64,000 nt of DNA from Sphingomonas swuensis (lineage in GTDB: Bacteria; Pseudomonadota; Alphaproteobacteria; Sphingomonadales; Sphingomonadaceae), in NCBI RefSeq assembly GCF_039538045.1, contig NZ_BAABBQ010000001.1, positions 642,001 to 706,000 of the forward strand, given 5' to 3'. Within the stretch, counting starts at the first letter, position 1. Each line of letters opens with the position of its first letter. Shown piece by piece: positions 28,230 through 37,201 of this stretch. A program made the position numbers and the translations under genes. Under the pieces are notes generated by a model. It did no database searches and was not told the DNA's origin. It worked only from the letters and a program-made list of their open reading frames with translations.

Positions 28230-29341
28230 GCGACCAGCCCCCGCGCCTCGAGTTCCGCCCGGGCGGCGTCGACCCGGTCGACCGCGGTCTGGCTGGCGAC
28301 CCACTGGGCGAGTTCCGCAAGACCCTCCTCGAAGTCCTTGGTCGCCTCGAAGCCAAGCTGGTCGGCGGCGAGCGAGGTGTCGCAGAAGCAGTGGCGGATG
28401 TCGCCGATCCGGCCCTTGCCGGCAATCTCTGGGTCGAGACCCTTCTTGCCCATCGCGCGGGCAAGGCTCTGGGCGACCTCGCGCACCGAGCGATCCTGGC
28501 CCGATCCGATGTTGAAGACCCCGCCCGCGGCCTGCGGCAGTTCGAGCGCGTCGGCGAAGGCCCGGGCGACGTCCCCGACATGGACGAAGTCGCGGCGCTG
28601 CTCGCCGTCCTCGAAGATTACCGGCTTCTGGTCGTTGAGCAGGCGCGAGGAGAAGATGGCGAGGACGCCGGTGTAGGGATTGGAGAGCGCCTGGCCGGGG
28701 CCGTAGACGTTGAACAGGCGGAGGCACACGCCCTCCATGCCGTAGGCGCCGGTCATGATGAGCGTGGTGCGCTCCTGCACATATTTGCCGAGCGCGTAGA
28801 TGGAGGCGAGGTCGGGCCGCTTCCATTCGGGAGTGGGAACGGGCTGGAGCGGCCGCCCCTCGGCATCGACCGGTTCCCAGCTCTGGCCGTCGCCGGCACC
28901 GGCGCTACGAACCGCGTCCTGCACGAGGGTGCCGTCGGCATCGCGGTAGAGGCCCTCGCCGTAGATGCTCATCGACGAGGCGGTGACCACACGGCGGACC
29001 GGACGATCGATCAATTTCTCCATAAGTACCGCGGTGCCGACGTCGTTGACGCTGGTGTAGCGCTCGACCGCATACATCGACTGGCCGACACCGACCTCGG
29101 CGGCGAGGTTGATGACGCTGTCGGTGCCCTGGAGCGCCTTGGTCACGACGTCGCCGTTGCGGACGTCACCAACGATCAGTTCGACGTCCGAGGGAAGCAT
29201 CTTGGAGCCGTCCACCTCGCCGTGAACCTGCTCGATCAGGGCGTCGAGGACACGAACGCGGTGGCCGCGCTCGAGGAGTTCGCGGCAGACGGAGCGACCG
29301 ATGAAGCCGGCACCGCCGGTGACCAAGACTGTCTCGCCCAC
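28226..29341 (-). CDS. NAD-dependent nucleotide-sugar epimerase/dehydratase
   Basis: A 371-residue extended SDR, the first gene of the minus-strand glycan operon. VTGGAGFIGRSVCRELL starts the Rossmann fold; the active site has ASSMSIYGEG and IYALGKYVQE (Tyr-x-x-x-Lys), then LRLFNVYGPGQALSNPYTGV. This pattern is found in dTDP-L-rhamnose 4-epimerase-like and UDP-glucose 4-epimerase-like proteins. ATG 29341. It is divergent from the histidine-phosphatase gene across a 246-base region. The sugar it modifies is not identifiable by sequence reading. Confidence 0.8.
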   Translation of the reverse strand: MGETVLVTGGAGFIGRSVCRELLERGHRVRVLDALIEQVHGEVDGSKMLPSDVELIVGDVRNGDVVTKALQGTDSVINLAAEVGVGQSMYAVERYTSVNDVGTAVLMEKLIDRPVRRVVTASSMSIYGEGLYRDADGTLVQDAVRSAGAGDGQSWEPVDAEGRPLQPVPTPEWKRPDLASIYALGKYVQERTTLIMTGAYGMEGVCLRLFNVYGPGQALSNPYTGVLAIFSSRLLNDQKPVIFEDGEQRRDFVHVGDVARAFADALELPQAAGGVFNIGSGQDRSVREVAQSLARAMGKKGLDPEIAGKGRIGDIRHCFCDTSLAADQLGFEATKDFEEGLAELAQWVASQTAVDRVDAARAELEARGLVA

Positions 29342-29587
29342 GCTTCCATTCTCCCCGCAAGGCCTTATGCCGGTTTAGCCGAAGTCCCGGCTTCTGAATG
29401 AAGCTTCTTCTTGTTTGTTCCCCGTCATGGCGGCTTCTTTGTCGCGGTGGTGCAACGATTTAGACCTCATCGATCGCTGACTTGCGCCATCTTCAACTAG
29501 TCGTTCCGGTACCTGCAACGATTCTTTGTTGCCGGAGGAACAAAGCTTTTCCCTTGCTGTTGGGCAGGCGAAACACGGGGAGACGGC
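29342..29587. promoter_or_regulatory. Divergent promoter region of the two glycan/inositol operons
   Basis: Noticeably AT-richer than its surroundings and with no supported gene. It contains the direct repeat TGCAACGATT at 29451-29460 and 29514-29523, and an inverted repeat CTTTGTT (29524-29530) and AACAAAG (29539-29545) followed by CTTTT, about 40 bases before the plus-strand start. The direct repeats are candidate activator sites; the inverted repeat could be an operator or attenuator. No confident sigma-70 boxes are assigned. Both operons must start here, so they are probably co-regulated. Confidence 0.5.
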
Positions 29588-30157
29588 GTGCCTTCGGTCC
29601 ACCTGCTACGCCATGGGGCGCATGACGATGTCGGGAAGCGGCTGACGGGCCGTTTGCCTGATCGCGGCCTGACCGAGGCGGGACGGGGGCAGGCACTTGA
29701 CGCCGCCGCCCGGCTCGACCGCTCGCCGCCGTCCGCCATCTACGCCAGCCCGCGCCGCCGCACGCGCGAAACCGCCGCGATCGTCGCCGAACGCTTCGGC
29801 CTTGCCGTCATGGAAGCCCCTGCGCTCGACGAAATCGACTTCGGTGAATGGGCTGGCCGCGACTTCGCCGAGCTCGATCGAGACCCGCGCTGGTTCGCTT
29901 GGAATGCCGAGCGCGACACGGCCCGCTGCCCCGGTGGCGAAACTCAGCGCGAGGCGCAGGCGCGTGCGCTCGCCTTCACCTTCGAGGCCTCTGCGCGCCA
30001 TGGCTCGACGCCGCTGCTGGTCACCCATTGCGACATCGTCCGTTCGCTGGTCTGCTGGTCCGAGCGCCGGTCGCTCGGCGACATCCACGCCGTTCGCTGC
30101 GATCCCGGTGCCCTCGTCACACTCGATCTCGCCGCAACGGCGAGGGTGGCCGCCTGA
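29588..30157 (+). CDS. Histidine phosphatase-family protein
   Basis: A 189-residue phosphoglycerate-mutase-like phosphatase. The phosphohistidine motif LLRHGAH is at 6-12; ASPRRRTRET follows at about 53, then EIDFGEWAGRD, and VTHCDIVRSL near residue 145 holds the second histidine. GTG 29588 has GGGGAG five bases upstream. Members remove phosphate from sugars, alpha-ribazole phosphate or other small molecules. As first gene of the plus-strand operon, followed by a methyltransferase with a TGATG overlap, it may dephosphorylate a pathway intermediate. Specific substrate unknown. Confidence 0.82.
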   Translation: MPSVHLLRHGAHDDVGKRLTGRLPDRGLTEAGRGQALDAAARLDRSPPSAIYASPRRRTRETAAIVAERFGLAVMEAPALDEIDFGEWAGRDFAELDRDPRWFAWNAERDTARCPGGETQREAQARALAFTFEASARHGSTPLLVTHCDIVRSLVCWSERRSLGDIHAVRCDPGALVTLDLAATARVAA

Positions 30158-30936
30158 TGCTCAAGACGGGCGAGCCTGTCCTCGACAAGGCACAGATCGA
30201 GCGAAGGGTTGCGGAGCTCGGGCCGTGGTTCCACGATCTCGACCTCGATGGCGTGCGGACCGCTCCCGACCACTTCCTGTGGGGCTATCCCGAGAACAAG
30301 TACAAGCGCTTCCGCCACGTCATTCCCGAGGACCTCTCCGGCAAGAGCGTGCTCGACATCGGCTGCAACGCCGGCTTCTACAGCTTCGAGATGAAGCGGC
30401 GCGGCGCCGCGCGGGTGCTCGGGATCGACCATGACGAGCGCTATCTCGAGCAGGCTCGCTTCGCCGCCGGCGTGTTCGGGCTGACCGACATCGAGTTTCG
30501 CCGTGGCGAAGTCTGGGACGTCGGCGCGCTCGGCGAACGATTTGATGTCGTGGTGTTCATGGGCGTGCTCTACCACCTGCGCCATCCGCTGCTCGCGCTC
30601 GACCTCATCCGAGAGCATGTCGCCGACGACCTGCTGCTGTTCCAGTCGCTGCAGGCGGGGAGCAAGGGCATGTACCGCCCCGACCCCGACTATGATTTCT
30701 TCGATGGCCTCGGCGAATTCGACCGACCCGAGTGGCCGCGGATGCATTTCATCGAGCAGCGCTATGCCGGCGACCCGACCAACTGGTGGGTGCCGAACGA
30801 GGCCGCAAGCGCGGGCATGCTGCGCGCCGCCGGCTTCGACATCGTCGAGCATCCCGACACCGACGTCTTTCTCTGCCGTGCCGCCGCCGCTCCGGCCGGT
30901 GCCGCGGTCTATCCCGCGAAAGGAAGCCTCGCTTGA
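30157..30936 (+). CDS. SAM-dependent methyltransferase (resembles TIGR04290 family)
   Basis: A 259-residue class I methyltransferase. SAM-binding motif VLDIGCNAGFYSFEM is near residue 63 and VVVFMGVLYHLRHP near residue 130; GLGEFDRPEWPRMHFIEQRY and NWWVPN suggest a carbohydrate-related subfamily such as TIGR04290. The ATG overlaps the preceding stop by 1 base, and the stop overlaps the next gene's TTG start. Probably O-methylates a sugar or cyclitol in the product of this cluster; the family assignment is from memory of its pattern and should be checked. Confidence 0.75.
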   Translation: MLKTGEPVLDKAQIERRVAELGPWFHDLDLDGVRTAPDHFLWGYPENKYKRFRHVIPEDLSGKSVLDIGCNAGFYSFEMKRRGAARVLGIDHDERYLEQARFAAGVFGLTDIEFRRGEVWDVGALGERFDVVVFMGVLYHLRHPLLALDLIREHVADDLLLFQSLQAGSKGMYRPDPDYDFFDGLGEFDRPEWPRMHFIEQRYAGDPTNWWVPNEAASAGMLRAAGFDIVEHPDTDVFLCRAAAAPAGAAVYPAKGSLA

Positions 30937-31865
30937 TCGAAGCCGCGATGATCTGGAACGAGCCCAACAACAAGTCGCATTGGGATCCGCAGATCGACCC
31001 TGACTGGTCGAAGTTCGCCGAGATGGGCAAGCTTGCGGCGCGCGCGATCCACGACGTCAACCCGCAGGTCAAACGGGTGCTCGGCGGGATCTCGCCGATC
31101 GATCCGCAATATATCCAGCGGCTCGCGGGGCACGGCCTGATCGAGGAACTCGACGTGATCGCGGTCCACGGCTTCCCGCTCGACTGGAACCTGTGGAACA
31201 TCAACGAATGGCCCCAGCGGCTTGACGAGATCCGCGCGGTGGTGCCCGATCATGAGCTGTGGGTGACCGAGGTGGGCGTCGGGAGTTTCGGCGCCGAGGA
31301 AGTGCAGGAGTTCGGGGTCAAGCGGACGGCCGAGCTGCTGATCGGCAAGGTGCCGAGGGTCTTCTGGTATTCGCTCTACGACCTCCCGCAGGCGTGGGGC
31401 GCGACCACCCGGCACAAGGAGGCCGAGGGCTCTTCTTACTACCGTCATTTCTACATGGGCCTGATCAAGGAAGACGGTACGCCCAAGCTCGGCCTCAAGG
31501 CGTTCGAGCCCTATGCTGGCGACCTCGGGCTGATGCAGTGGTTCCACTATCAGGACCCGCGCCTCGACGATGCCGTGGCCTGGCTCAAGCGCCTCGGAGT
31601 GAAGCATCTCCGCACCGGCCTCAGCTGGGCGGACAGCTTCCGCCCGGACGCGCTCGGCTGGTTCGACCGGCAGATGGAAGCGCTCGAGGACTTCGACGTC
31701 ACCGTCACCTTCTGCTTCACCCCCGAGCATCTAGGGATCGAGCCGCACCACACCAGTCCGCCTCGCGATCCGCAGCAGTTCGCCGACTTCTGCGCGCAGA
31801 TGATCGAACGTTACGCGCCGGTGGCCACCAACGACGCCAGGCCCGCGCTGGCCGCCGCAGAATAA
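30933..31865 (+). CDS. GH39-like (clan GH-A) hydrolase with apparently circularly permuted barrel
   Basis: A 310-residue protein. Residues 7-14 (IWNEPNNK) carry the GH-A acid/base Glu10 of strand beta-4, and Glu113 in LWVTEVGVG is the beta-7 nucleophile position; FWYSLYDL at 144-151 and [15 protein letters not shown] at 177-191 match beta-8 and its exit. What follows (about 197-295), [32 protein letters not shown] and [12 protein letters not shown], looks like beta-1 to beta-3, which normally precede the W-N-E-P motif. TTG 30933 overlaps the upstream stop with AGGAAG before it; ATG 30948 is the alternative. No signal peptide, so it is cytoplasmic and perhaps a biosynthetic or trimming enzyme rather than a secreted one. 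Confidence 0.7.
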   Translation: MIEAAMIWNEPNNKSHWDPQIDPDWSKFAEMGKLAARAIHDVNPQVKRVLGGISPIDPQYIQRLAGHGLIEELDVIAVHGFPLDWNLWNINEWPQRLDEIRAVVPDHELWVTEVGVGSFGAEEVQEFGVKRTAELLIGKVPRVFWYSLYDLPQAWGATTRHKEAEGSSYYRHFYMGLIKEDGTPKLGLKAFEPYAGDLGLMQWFHYQDPRLDDAVAWLKRLGVKHLRTGLSWADSFRPDALGWFDRQMEALEDFDVTVTFCFTPEHLGIEPHHTSPPRDPQQFADFCAQMIERYAPVATNDARPALAAAE

Positions 31866-31876
31866 CAGGAACAGAG

Positions 31877-33004
31877 ATGATGGAGCCGCAGATCAACATC
31901 GCCATTGCCGGGATCGGCAACTGCGCCAGCAGCTTGGTGCAGGGCATCGCTTACTATCAGAATGGCGGTTCGAACGAGCAGATCGGCCTCATGCACTGGG
32001 ATCTCGGCGGCTACCGTCCGCGGCACCTGCAGGTGGTCGCGGCATGGGACGTCGATGCGCGCAAGGTCGGGCGCGACGTCAACGAGGCGATCTTCGCGCA
32101 ACCGAACAACACCCAGGTGTTCTGCGACCATGTCCCGCCGACCGGCGCGGTCGTCCGGATGGGCAAGCGCCTCGACGGGGTTGCGCCGCACATGGCCGAC
32201 TATCCCGCCGAGCGCAGCTTCATGCTCGCAGACGGACAGCGGGAGCCGAGCCAGGAGGAGGTCGTCCGGGTGCTGCGCGAGACCAACGCGCACGTGCTGA
32301 TGAACTATCTTCCCGTGGGCAGCCAGCAAGCCACCGAATTCTATGCCGAATGCGCGCTCGAGGCGGGGGTTGCCTTCGTCAACTGCATCCCGGTGTTTAT
32401 CGCGTCCGACGAGACTTGGGCGAAGCGCTTCCGCGACAAGGGCGTCCCGATCATCGGAGACGACATCAAGGCGCAGCTCGGGGCGACCATCGTCCACCGC
32501 GTGCTGACGGACCTCTTCGCCAAGCGCGGCGTCCGGCTCGACCGGACCTACCAGCTCAACACCGGTGGCAACACCGACTTCCTCAACATGCTCGAGCGCT
32601 CGCGCCTCAAGCAGAAGAAGGAGTCGAAGACCGAGGCCGTCCAGGCGGTCGCCGAGCGCCGGCTCGAGGACGAGAACATCCATGTCGGCCCTTCAGATTA
32701 TGTCGCCTGGCAGAAGGACAACAAGGTCTGCTTCCTTCGGATGGAAGGGCGGATGTTCGGCGACGTGCCCTTGAACCTCGAGCTTCGACTCTCGGTCGAG
32801 GATTCGCCCAACAGCGCCGGGGTGGCGATCGACATGATCCGCTGCGCCAAGCTCGCGCTCGATCGCGGCGAGGGCGGGCCGGTGGAGGCGCCGGCGGCTT
32901 TCTTCTGCAAGCATCCGCCGCAGCAGATGACCGACGACGAGGCTCACATCGCCACCGAAGCGTTCATTCTCGGTGAGCCAGCTCCCAAGTCACGAGTCCA
33001 CTAG
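31877..33004 (+). CDS. ino1: Inositol-3-phosphate synthase
   Basis: Converts glucose-6-phosphate to 1D-myo-inositol 3-phosphate with NAD+ as catalytic cofactor. The 375-residue length fits the bacterial form. Key stretches are [19 protein letters not shown] (NAD loop), [52 protein letters not shown] and KKESKTEAV, all characteristic of the family. Two starts, ATG 31877 and 31880, share AGGA just upstream. It sits between the permuted hydrolase and DUF1003 genes, upstream of an inositol-monophosphatase-like gene. Inositol synthesis is uncommon in alphaproteobacteria outside special lipids and solutes. Confidence 0.94.
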   Translation: MMEPQINIAIAGIGNCASSLVQGIAYYQNGGSNEQIGLMHWDLGGYRPRHLQVVAAWDVDARKVGRDVNEAIFAQPNNTQVFCDHVPPTGAVVRMGKRLDGVAPHMADYPAERSFMLADGQREPSQEEVVRVLRETNAHVLMNYLPVGSQQATEFYAECALEAGVAFVNCIPVFIASDETWAKRFRDKGVPIIGDDIKAQLGATIVHRVLTDLFAKRGVRLDRTYQLNTGGNTDFLNMLERSRLKQKKESKTEAVQAVAERRLEDENIHVGPSDYVAWQKDNKVCFLRMEGRMFGDVPLNLELRLSVEDSPNSAGVAIDMIRCAKLALDRGEGGPVEAPAAFFCKHPPQQMTDDEAHIATEAFILGEPAPKSRVH

Positions 33005-33530
33005 CAACACTCCGACGGTCCAGCTCGCTGACGGGCTGGCCTCGGCGCTGACCCGCAACATCGCGGCGCTGGCCGAGCGGCGCAGGCTCGAGGACGAGCG
33101 GGCGACCGCCGACCAGCGGATTGCGCGAACCATCACCCGCTTTGCCGGGTCGATGTGGTTCGTCTACCTGCATGCCGCAGTGGTGCTGGCGTGGGTCGCG
33201 ATCAATCTTGGCTGGACCGGATTTGCGCCGTTCGACGAGACGTTCGTGATCCTCGCCACGGTCGCGTCGGTCGAGGCCATTTTCATCTCCACCTTCATCC
33301 TCATCGCGCAGAACCGCGCCGCGGAGGCGGCCGATCGGCGTGCCGACCTCGATCTCCAGATCAGCCTCCTGTCCGAGCACGAGGTGACCCACCTCATCCG
33401 TCTGCTCACGGCCATCGCCGAGAAGCTTGGGGTCGAGGAGGCACGCAGTCCCGAACTCGAGGAGCTCAAGCGCAACGTCGCGCCCGAGGCGGTGCTCGAA
33501 CGGCTCGAGGAAGAGAGCGACGATCCTTGA
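32973..33530 (+). CDS. DUF1003 membrane protein
   Basis: A 185-residue protein of the DUF1003 family with two hydrophobic segments ([17 protein letters not shown] and [20 protein letters not shown]) around residues 65-110. A cytoplasmic coiled part with [20 protein letters not shown] follows. GTG 32973 is used; it overlaps the Ino1 gene by 32 bases, and the first 25 residues are low-complexity so the real start could be a little later. Function unknown; members are often found with transporters and stress genes. Confidence 0.75.
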   Translation: MSQLPSHESTSNTPTVQLADGLASALTRNIAALAERRRLEDERATADQRIARTITRFAGSMWFVYLHAAVVLAWVAINLGWTGFAPFDETFVILATVASVEAIFISTFILIAQNRAAEAADRRADLDLQISLLSEHEVTHLIRLLTAIAEKLGVEEARSPELEELKRNVAPEAVLERLEEESDDP

Positions 33531-33581
33531 TGTCGTCCCGGCGAGGTCGGCATCCTGTCCGAGATCCCGGTCTTCGCCGCG

Positions 33582-34361
33582 ATGATGGACTGGGTTATGG
33601 CCCTCGCCATGATCCTTCCCTTCCTTCACCGGCTTTCCACCACCGCCCGCGGCGTGACCCTCGGCGCACCCGTTCCGAGCGCAGACAACAAGGCTGGTGA
33701 GGGCGCCTTCGACCCCGTCACCGAGATCGACCGCGTGGCCGAGCGCGTCCTGCGCGGCGAGATCGAAGCGGCCTTTCCCGAGGACGGGATCGAGGGCGAG
33801 GAATATGGACTCATCCGCGGCGAGGCCCGGCGCCGCTGGCTGCTTGACCCCGTCGACGGCACCCGCGCGCTCATCTGCGGACTGCCAAGCTGGACCACGC
33901 TTGTCGCGCTGGTCGAGGATGGCGAGCCGACCCACGGCTTCATCGACAGCCCGGCGCTCGACGAACTGATGACCGGAACTCCCGAGGGGGCGCTGCTGAA
34001 CGGTCGTCCAGTGCGCGTCTCTTCGTGCACCAGCCTCGCCGAGGCGCGGCTGTCGACCACCGATCCCTATCTTTTCGCCGGGCGCGAATCCGAAGCGTTC
34101 GAGCGGGTGCGGAGCGGCGTACGCCTCGCCCGCTACGGCCTCGACGCGCTCGCCTATGCGCGGCTTGCCGCCGGTCACCTCGATCTCGTCGTCGAAAGCG
34201 GCCTCAAGCCGCACGACTGGGCCGCGCTGGTGCCGGTGGTGCGTGGCGCGGGCGGAGTGGTCGGCGACTGGCGCGGGGGAACGGACTTCGCCGGCGGCGC
34301 GATCGTCGCCGCGTCGACGCAGGCTTTGTTCGACGAGGCGGTATCTTTGTTGAACGGCTAG
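33582..34361 (+). CDS. Inositol-monophosphatase-family phosphatase
   Basis: A 259-residue Mg2+-dependent phosphatase. The metal-binding motifs are all present: EGEEYG, LLDPVDGTRAL and the C-terminal KPHDWAALVPVVRGAGG, in their expected order. The N-terminal part resembles HisN-type histidinol-phosphatases as well as SuhB. It lies 577 bases after ino1 in the same direction, so the simplest reading is that it releases free inositol from Ino1's product. The start is unsure: ATG 33582, 33585 or 33597 lack strong ribosome sites. The alternative role is histidinol phosphate cleavage, but no his genes are nearby. Confidence 0.8.
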   Translation: MMDWVMALAMILPFLHRLSTTARGVTLGAPVPSADNKAGEGAFDPVTEIDRVAERVLRGEIEAAFPEDGIEGEEYGLIRGEARRRWLLDPVDGTRALICGLPSWTTLVALVEDGEPTHGFIDSPALDELMTGTPEGALLNGRPVRVSSCTSLAEARLSTTDPYLFAGRESEAFERVRSGVRLARYGLDALAYARLAAGHLDLVVESGLKPHDWAALVPVVRGAGGVVGDWRGGTDFAGGAIVAASTQALFDEAVSLLNG

Positions 34362-34396
34362 TTGCCGCGGTCGCCTTTGCCGCTAAGCTGCCGCCC

Positions 34397-35488
34397 GTGC
34401 CGGGTCTTCAGCTTCGTGGCGTGTCCAAAGCGTTCAAGGGTACCGCGGTGCTAGACGCGGTGGATCTCGACGTCGGCAGCCGCGAGTTCATCGCATTTCT
34501 CGGCCCGTCGGGAAGCGGCAAGACGACGCTGCTGCGGATCATCGCCGGGCTGGAAACGGCGGACAGCGGCGAAGTGGTCCTTGACGACCGGCGGATCGAC
34601 GTCCTCGGTCCGGGCGAGCGCGACGTCGCCATGGTGTTCCAGTCCTACGCGCTCTACCCGCACATGTCGGTGCGCGAGAACATGGCGTTCGGCCTCCGCA
34701 ACGCGAAGGTCGCACCCAACGAGATCGAGCGCCTGATCGCCGATGCCGCCCGGGTGCTCGAGATCGAGCCCTTGCTCGAGCGCAAGCCGGCGCAGCTTTC
34801 GGGCGGGCAGCGGCAACGGGTCGCGATCGGTCGCGCGATCGTCAAGAAGCCGCGCCTGTTCCTGCTCGACGAGCCGCTCTCCAACCTCGACGCGGCGCTT
34901 CGCCTGCGGACCCGGGTCGAGCTTGCCCAGCTTCGCCAGCGGGTCGAGGCGGGGGTGATTATGGTCACCCACGATCAGGCCGAGGCGATGACGCTGGCCG
35001 ACCGCATCGTCGTCTTCCATGACCGCCAGATCCAGCAGGTCGCGGCGCCGATGGAGATATATCTTCGCCCCGCCAACAAGTTCGTCGCGCAGTTCGTCGG
35101 ATCGCCGGCCATGACCATCCTGCCCGTCAAGCTCGTCGATGGCGGAGAGCATGCCGCGGTGGCGCTCGGCAACGGCGCACGCATCGAAACAATGGTCCCC
35201 CGGGCAAGCCTTCCGGCCGGCGGTCCGCTCGAGATCGGGCTGCGCTCCGAACATGTCCGGGTTGCTTCCGACGGCACCGCAGCACTGGAGGCGGAGGTGG
35301 TGCTAGTCGAACGCCTCGGCGATCGCAGCCTCGTCTACGCGCGCCTCGCCGACGGGGGCGAGGTCACCGCCGAGGACAAGGGCACCAGCGTGCTCAAGGC
35401 GGGCGAGCGCGTCGGCCTCGCCATCGACGGCGCTTCGGCGCACCTCTTCGGTCCCGACGGCACCGGCTTCCACCGGGCCGGCGCATGA
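34397..35488 (+). CDS. Carbohydrate ABC importer, ATP-binding subunit (UgpC/MalK type)
   Basis: A 363-residue ATPase. Walker [10 protein letters not shown] is at about 37-45, the Q-loop [14 protein letters not shown], the signature LSGGQRQR and Walker B LFLLDEP follow. After residue 240 there is a TOBE-type regulatory domain ([10 protein letters not shown]). GTG 34397 has the family start [14 protein letters not shown]; no clear ribosome site precedes it. It is followed by two permeases and a lipoprotein binding protein with overlaps, so the importer is complete. Substrate is unknown; the position suggests a product or precursor of the inositol/glycan pathway. Confidence 0.92.
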   Translation: MPGLQLRGVSKAFKGTAVLDAVDLDVGSREFIAFLGPSGSGKTTLLRIIAGLETADSGEVVLDDRRIDVLGPGERDVAMVFQSYALYPHMSVRENMAFGLRNAKVAPNEIERLIADAARVLEIEPLLERKPAQLSGGQRQRVAIGRAIVKKPRLFLLDEPLSNLDAALRLRTRVELAQLRQRVEAGVIMVTHDQAEAMTLADRIVVFHDRQIQQVAAPMEIYLRPANKFVAQFVGSPAMTILPVKLVDGGEHAAVALGNGARIETMVPRASLPAGGPLEIGLRSEHVRVASDGTAALEAEVVLVERLGDRSLVYARLADGGEVTAEDKGTSVLKAGERVGLAIDGASAHLFGPDGTGFHRAGA

Positions 35489-36369
35489 GCCAGGCGGCGC
35501 GCCGCCGCGATCCCGGGCTCGCCTTCGTCGGGCCCTTCCTTCTCGTCTACTGCCTGGTGCTGATCCTGCCGATGCTGCACGGCATCTGGCTGTCGCTGCA
35601 CGTGATCGACATCTGGGGCGACGGGCGCTTCGCCGGGCTTGCCAACTATTCACGGCTGTTCGCCGACCCGGTGTTCGGGCAGAGCCTCGTCAACACATTC
35701 ATCGTCACGCTGATGATCGTGCCGCTGCTTACGGTGATCGCGCTCGGCCTTGCGCTCGCGCTCAACCGGGCGACACGGGGCGCAGCGATCCTGCGTGGCA
35801 TCTTCTTCTCGTCCGCCGTCCTGTCGGTGACGATCGTCACCCTCATCTGGCGCTTCATCCTGGCTCCCGACGCCGGGCTCCTCGGCGAGGTCTGGCAGTC
35901 TGCCGGGTGGGAGCCACTGCCCTTCCTCTCGTCGCCCGGCCTCGCGCTGTGGGCACTTGCGATCACCACCATCTGGTGGTCGATCGGCCTTCCGATGCTG
36001 CTGTTCCTCGCCGGGCTTCAGCAGGTCCCCGCTGACCTCTACGAAGCCGCCGCGCTCGACAAGGCGAGCCGCTGGCGGACCTTTACCCAGATTACGCTGC
36101 CTGCGCTGAGGCGCACGACGATCCTCGTCGTCATGCTCCAGACCGCAGCGCAGCTTCAGTTGTTCGGCCAATCGCAGCTTCTAACCGCGGGCGGCCCGAG
36201 CGGCGCGTCGCGGACGGTGGTCCTGTTCATGAACGAGGTCGCCTTCGGCCGCTGGGAACTGGGCTATGCGCAGGCCGCGGCCGAGATGCTGTTCCTGATC
36301 ATCCTTGGCGTGACGCTGACCCAATATTGGCTGACCGGCCGGGCCGGGGAGGGCGATCATGGCCGCTGA
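35485..36369 (+). CDS. Carbohydrate ABC importer permease (MalF/UgpA type)
   Basis: A 294-residue inner-membrane permease with six predicted membrane helices (first LAFVGPFLLVYCLVLILPML). The EAA loop, YEAAALDKASRWRTFTQITLPAL, is near residue 190, where it contacts the ATPase. ATG 35485 overlaps the ATPase gene in ATGA. The next permease starts 11 bases before this gene ends. Confidence 0.92.
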   Translation: MSQAARRRDPGLAFVGPFLLVYCLVLILPMLHGIWLSLHVIDIWGDGRFAGLANYSRLFADPVFGQSLVNTFIVTLMIVPLLTVIALGLALALNRATRGAAILRGIFFSSAVLSVTIVTLIWRFILAPDAGLLGEVWQSAGWEPLPFLSSPGLALWALAITTIWWSIGLPMLLFLAGLQQVPADLYEAAALDKASRWRTFTQITLPALRRTTILVVMLQTAAQLQLFGQSQLLTAGGPSGASRTVVLFMNEVAFGRWELGYAQAAAEMLFLIILGVTLTQYWLTGRAGEGDHGR

Positions 36370-37201
36370 CGCCGTCTCCGCCCGAACCCGGCTTCCGCTC
36401 GCCGCCTGGATCGGCGTGCTGCTTGGCGCCGCGGTGATGCTGACGCCCCTGCTGTGGACGCTGGCGTTGAGCTTCAAGGCCAATTCGGCGCTGGTCGGCA
36501 ACAGCGGCGCGGCGCTGACTCCGCCGTGGACGCTCGCCAACTATGCGGCGATCTTCGGCAACGGGCAGACGCTCCGCTGGCTGATCAACAGCACGATCGT
36601 CTCCATCGGGACGACGATCGGCGTGCTGATCCTGTGCAGCCTCGCCGGCTACGGTTTCGCCCGGCTCGACTTTCCCGGACGACGCTGGCTGTTTCTCTTC
36701 GTGCTCGTCGGCCTCGCCATTCCCGGACAGGCGGTGATCCTGTCGCAGCACCAATTGTTCGCGTGGACCAACCTCCACAACAGCTATCCCGGGCTGATCC
36801 TGCCCGGCCTGACGACCAGCTTCGGGGTCTTCTTCATGACCCAATATATGCGCGCGATCCCGCGCGAGCTGGACGAGGCGGCGCTGCTCGACGGCGCAAG
36901 CCATTGGCGCATCTTCACCCGCATCATCCTCCCACTGACGGTACCCGCGCAGTCGACGCTGGCGGTCTTCACCTTCCTCGGCTCGTGGAACGACTATTGG
37001 TGGCCGCTGATCTCGGTGACCCGGGCCGACATGTACACGCTGACGGTCGGCCTCGCCGCGGCACAGATGAACTATGCGCAGACGTCGGGGCTCGGCTACC
37101 TGATGGCGCAGGCGATCTTCGCCTCGCTGCCGATCTTCGTCGTCTACCTCATCTTCCAGAAGCAGATCATCCAGGCGATGGCGGGAACGGCGATCAAGTG
37201 A
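36359..37201 (+). CDS. Carbohydrate ABC importer permease (MalG/UgpE type)
   Basis: A 280-residue inner-membrane permease with about six helices. EAA loop LDEAALLDGASHWRIFTRIILP lies near residue 170; the end FQKQIIQAMAGTAIK is typical of the MalG branch. It heterodimerises with the preceding permease. The substrate-binding protein follows with a GTGA overlap. Confidence 0.92.
   Translation: MAADAVSARTRLPLAAWIGVLLGAAVMLTPLLWTLALSFKANSALVGNSGAALTPPWTLANYAAIFGNGQTLRWLINSTIVSIGTTIGVLILCSLAGYGFARLDFPGRRWLFLFVLVGLAIPGQAVILSQHQLFAWTNLHNSYPGLILPGLTTSFGVFFMTQYMRAIPRELDEAALLDGASHWRIFTRIILPLTVPAQSTLAVFTFLGSWNDYWWPLISVTRADMYTLTVGLAAAQMNYAQTSGLGYLMAQAIFASLPIFVVYLIFQKQIIQAMAGTAIK

Noticed and set aside
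29375..29602. A 75-codon minus-strand open frame in the divergent region
   Set aside because: No ribosome site, covers the leader of the opposite operon, and its product shows no domain.
34025..34396. Upstream extension of the ABC ATPase's frame
   Set aside because: Overlaps the inositol-phosphatase gene in a different frame; the ATPase domain starts at 34397.
36454..37197. Upstream extension of the ABC binding protein's frame
   Set aside because: Covers the second permease in another frame; the lipoprotein signal at 37198 marks the true start.
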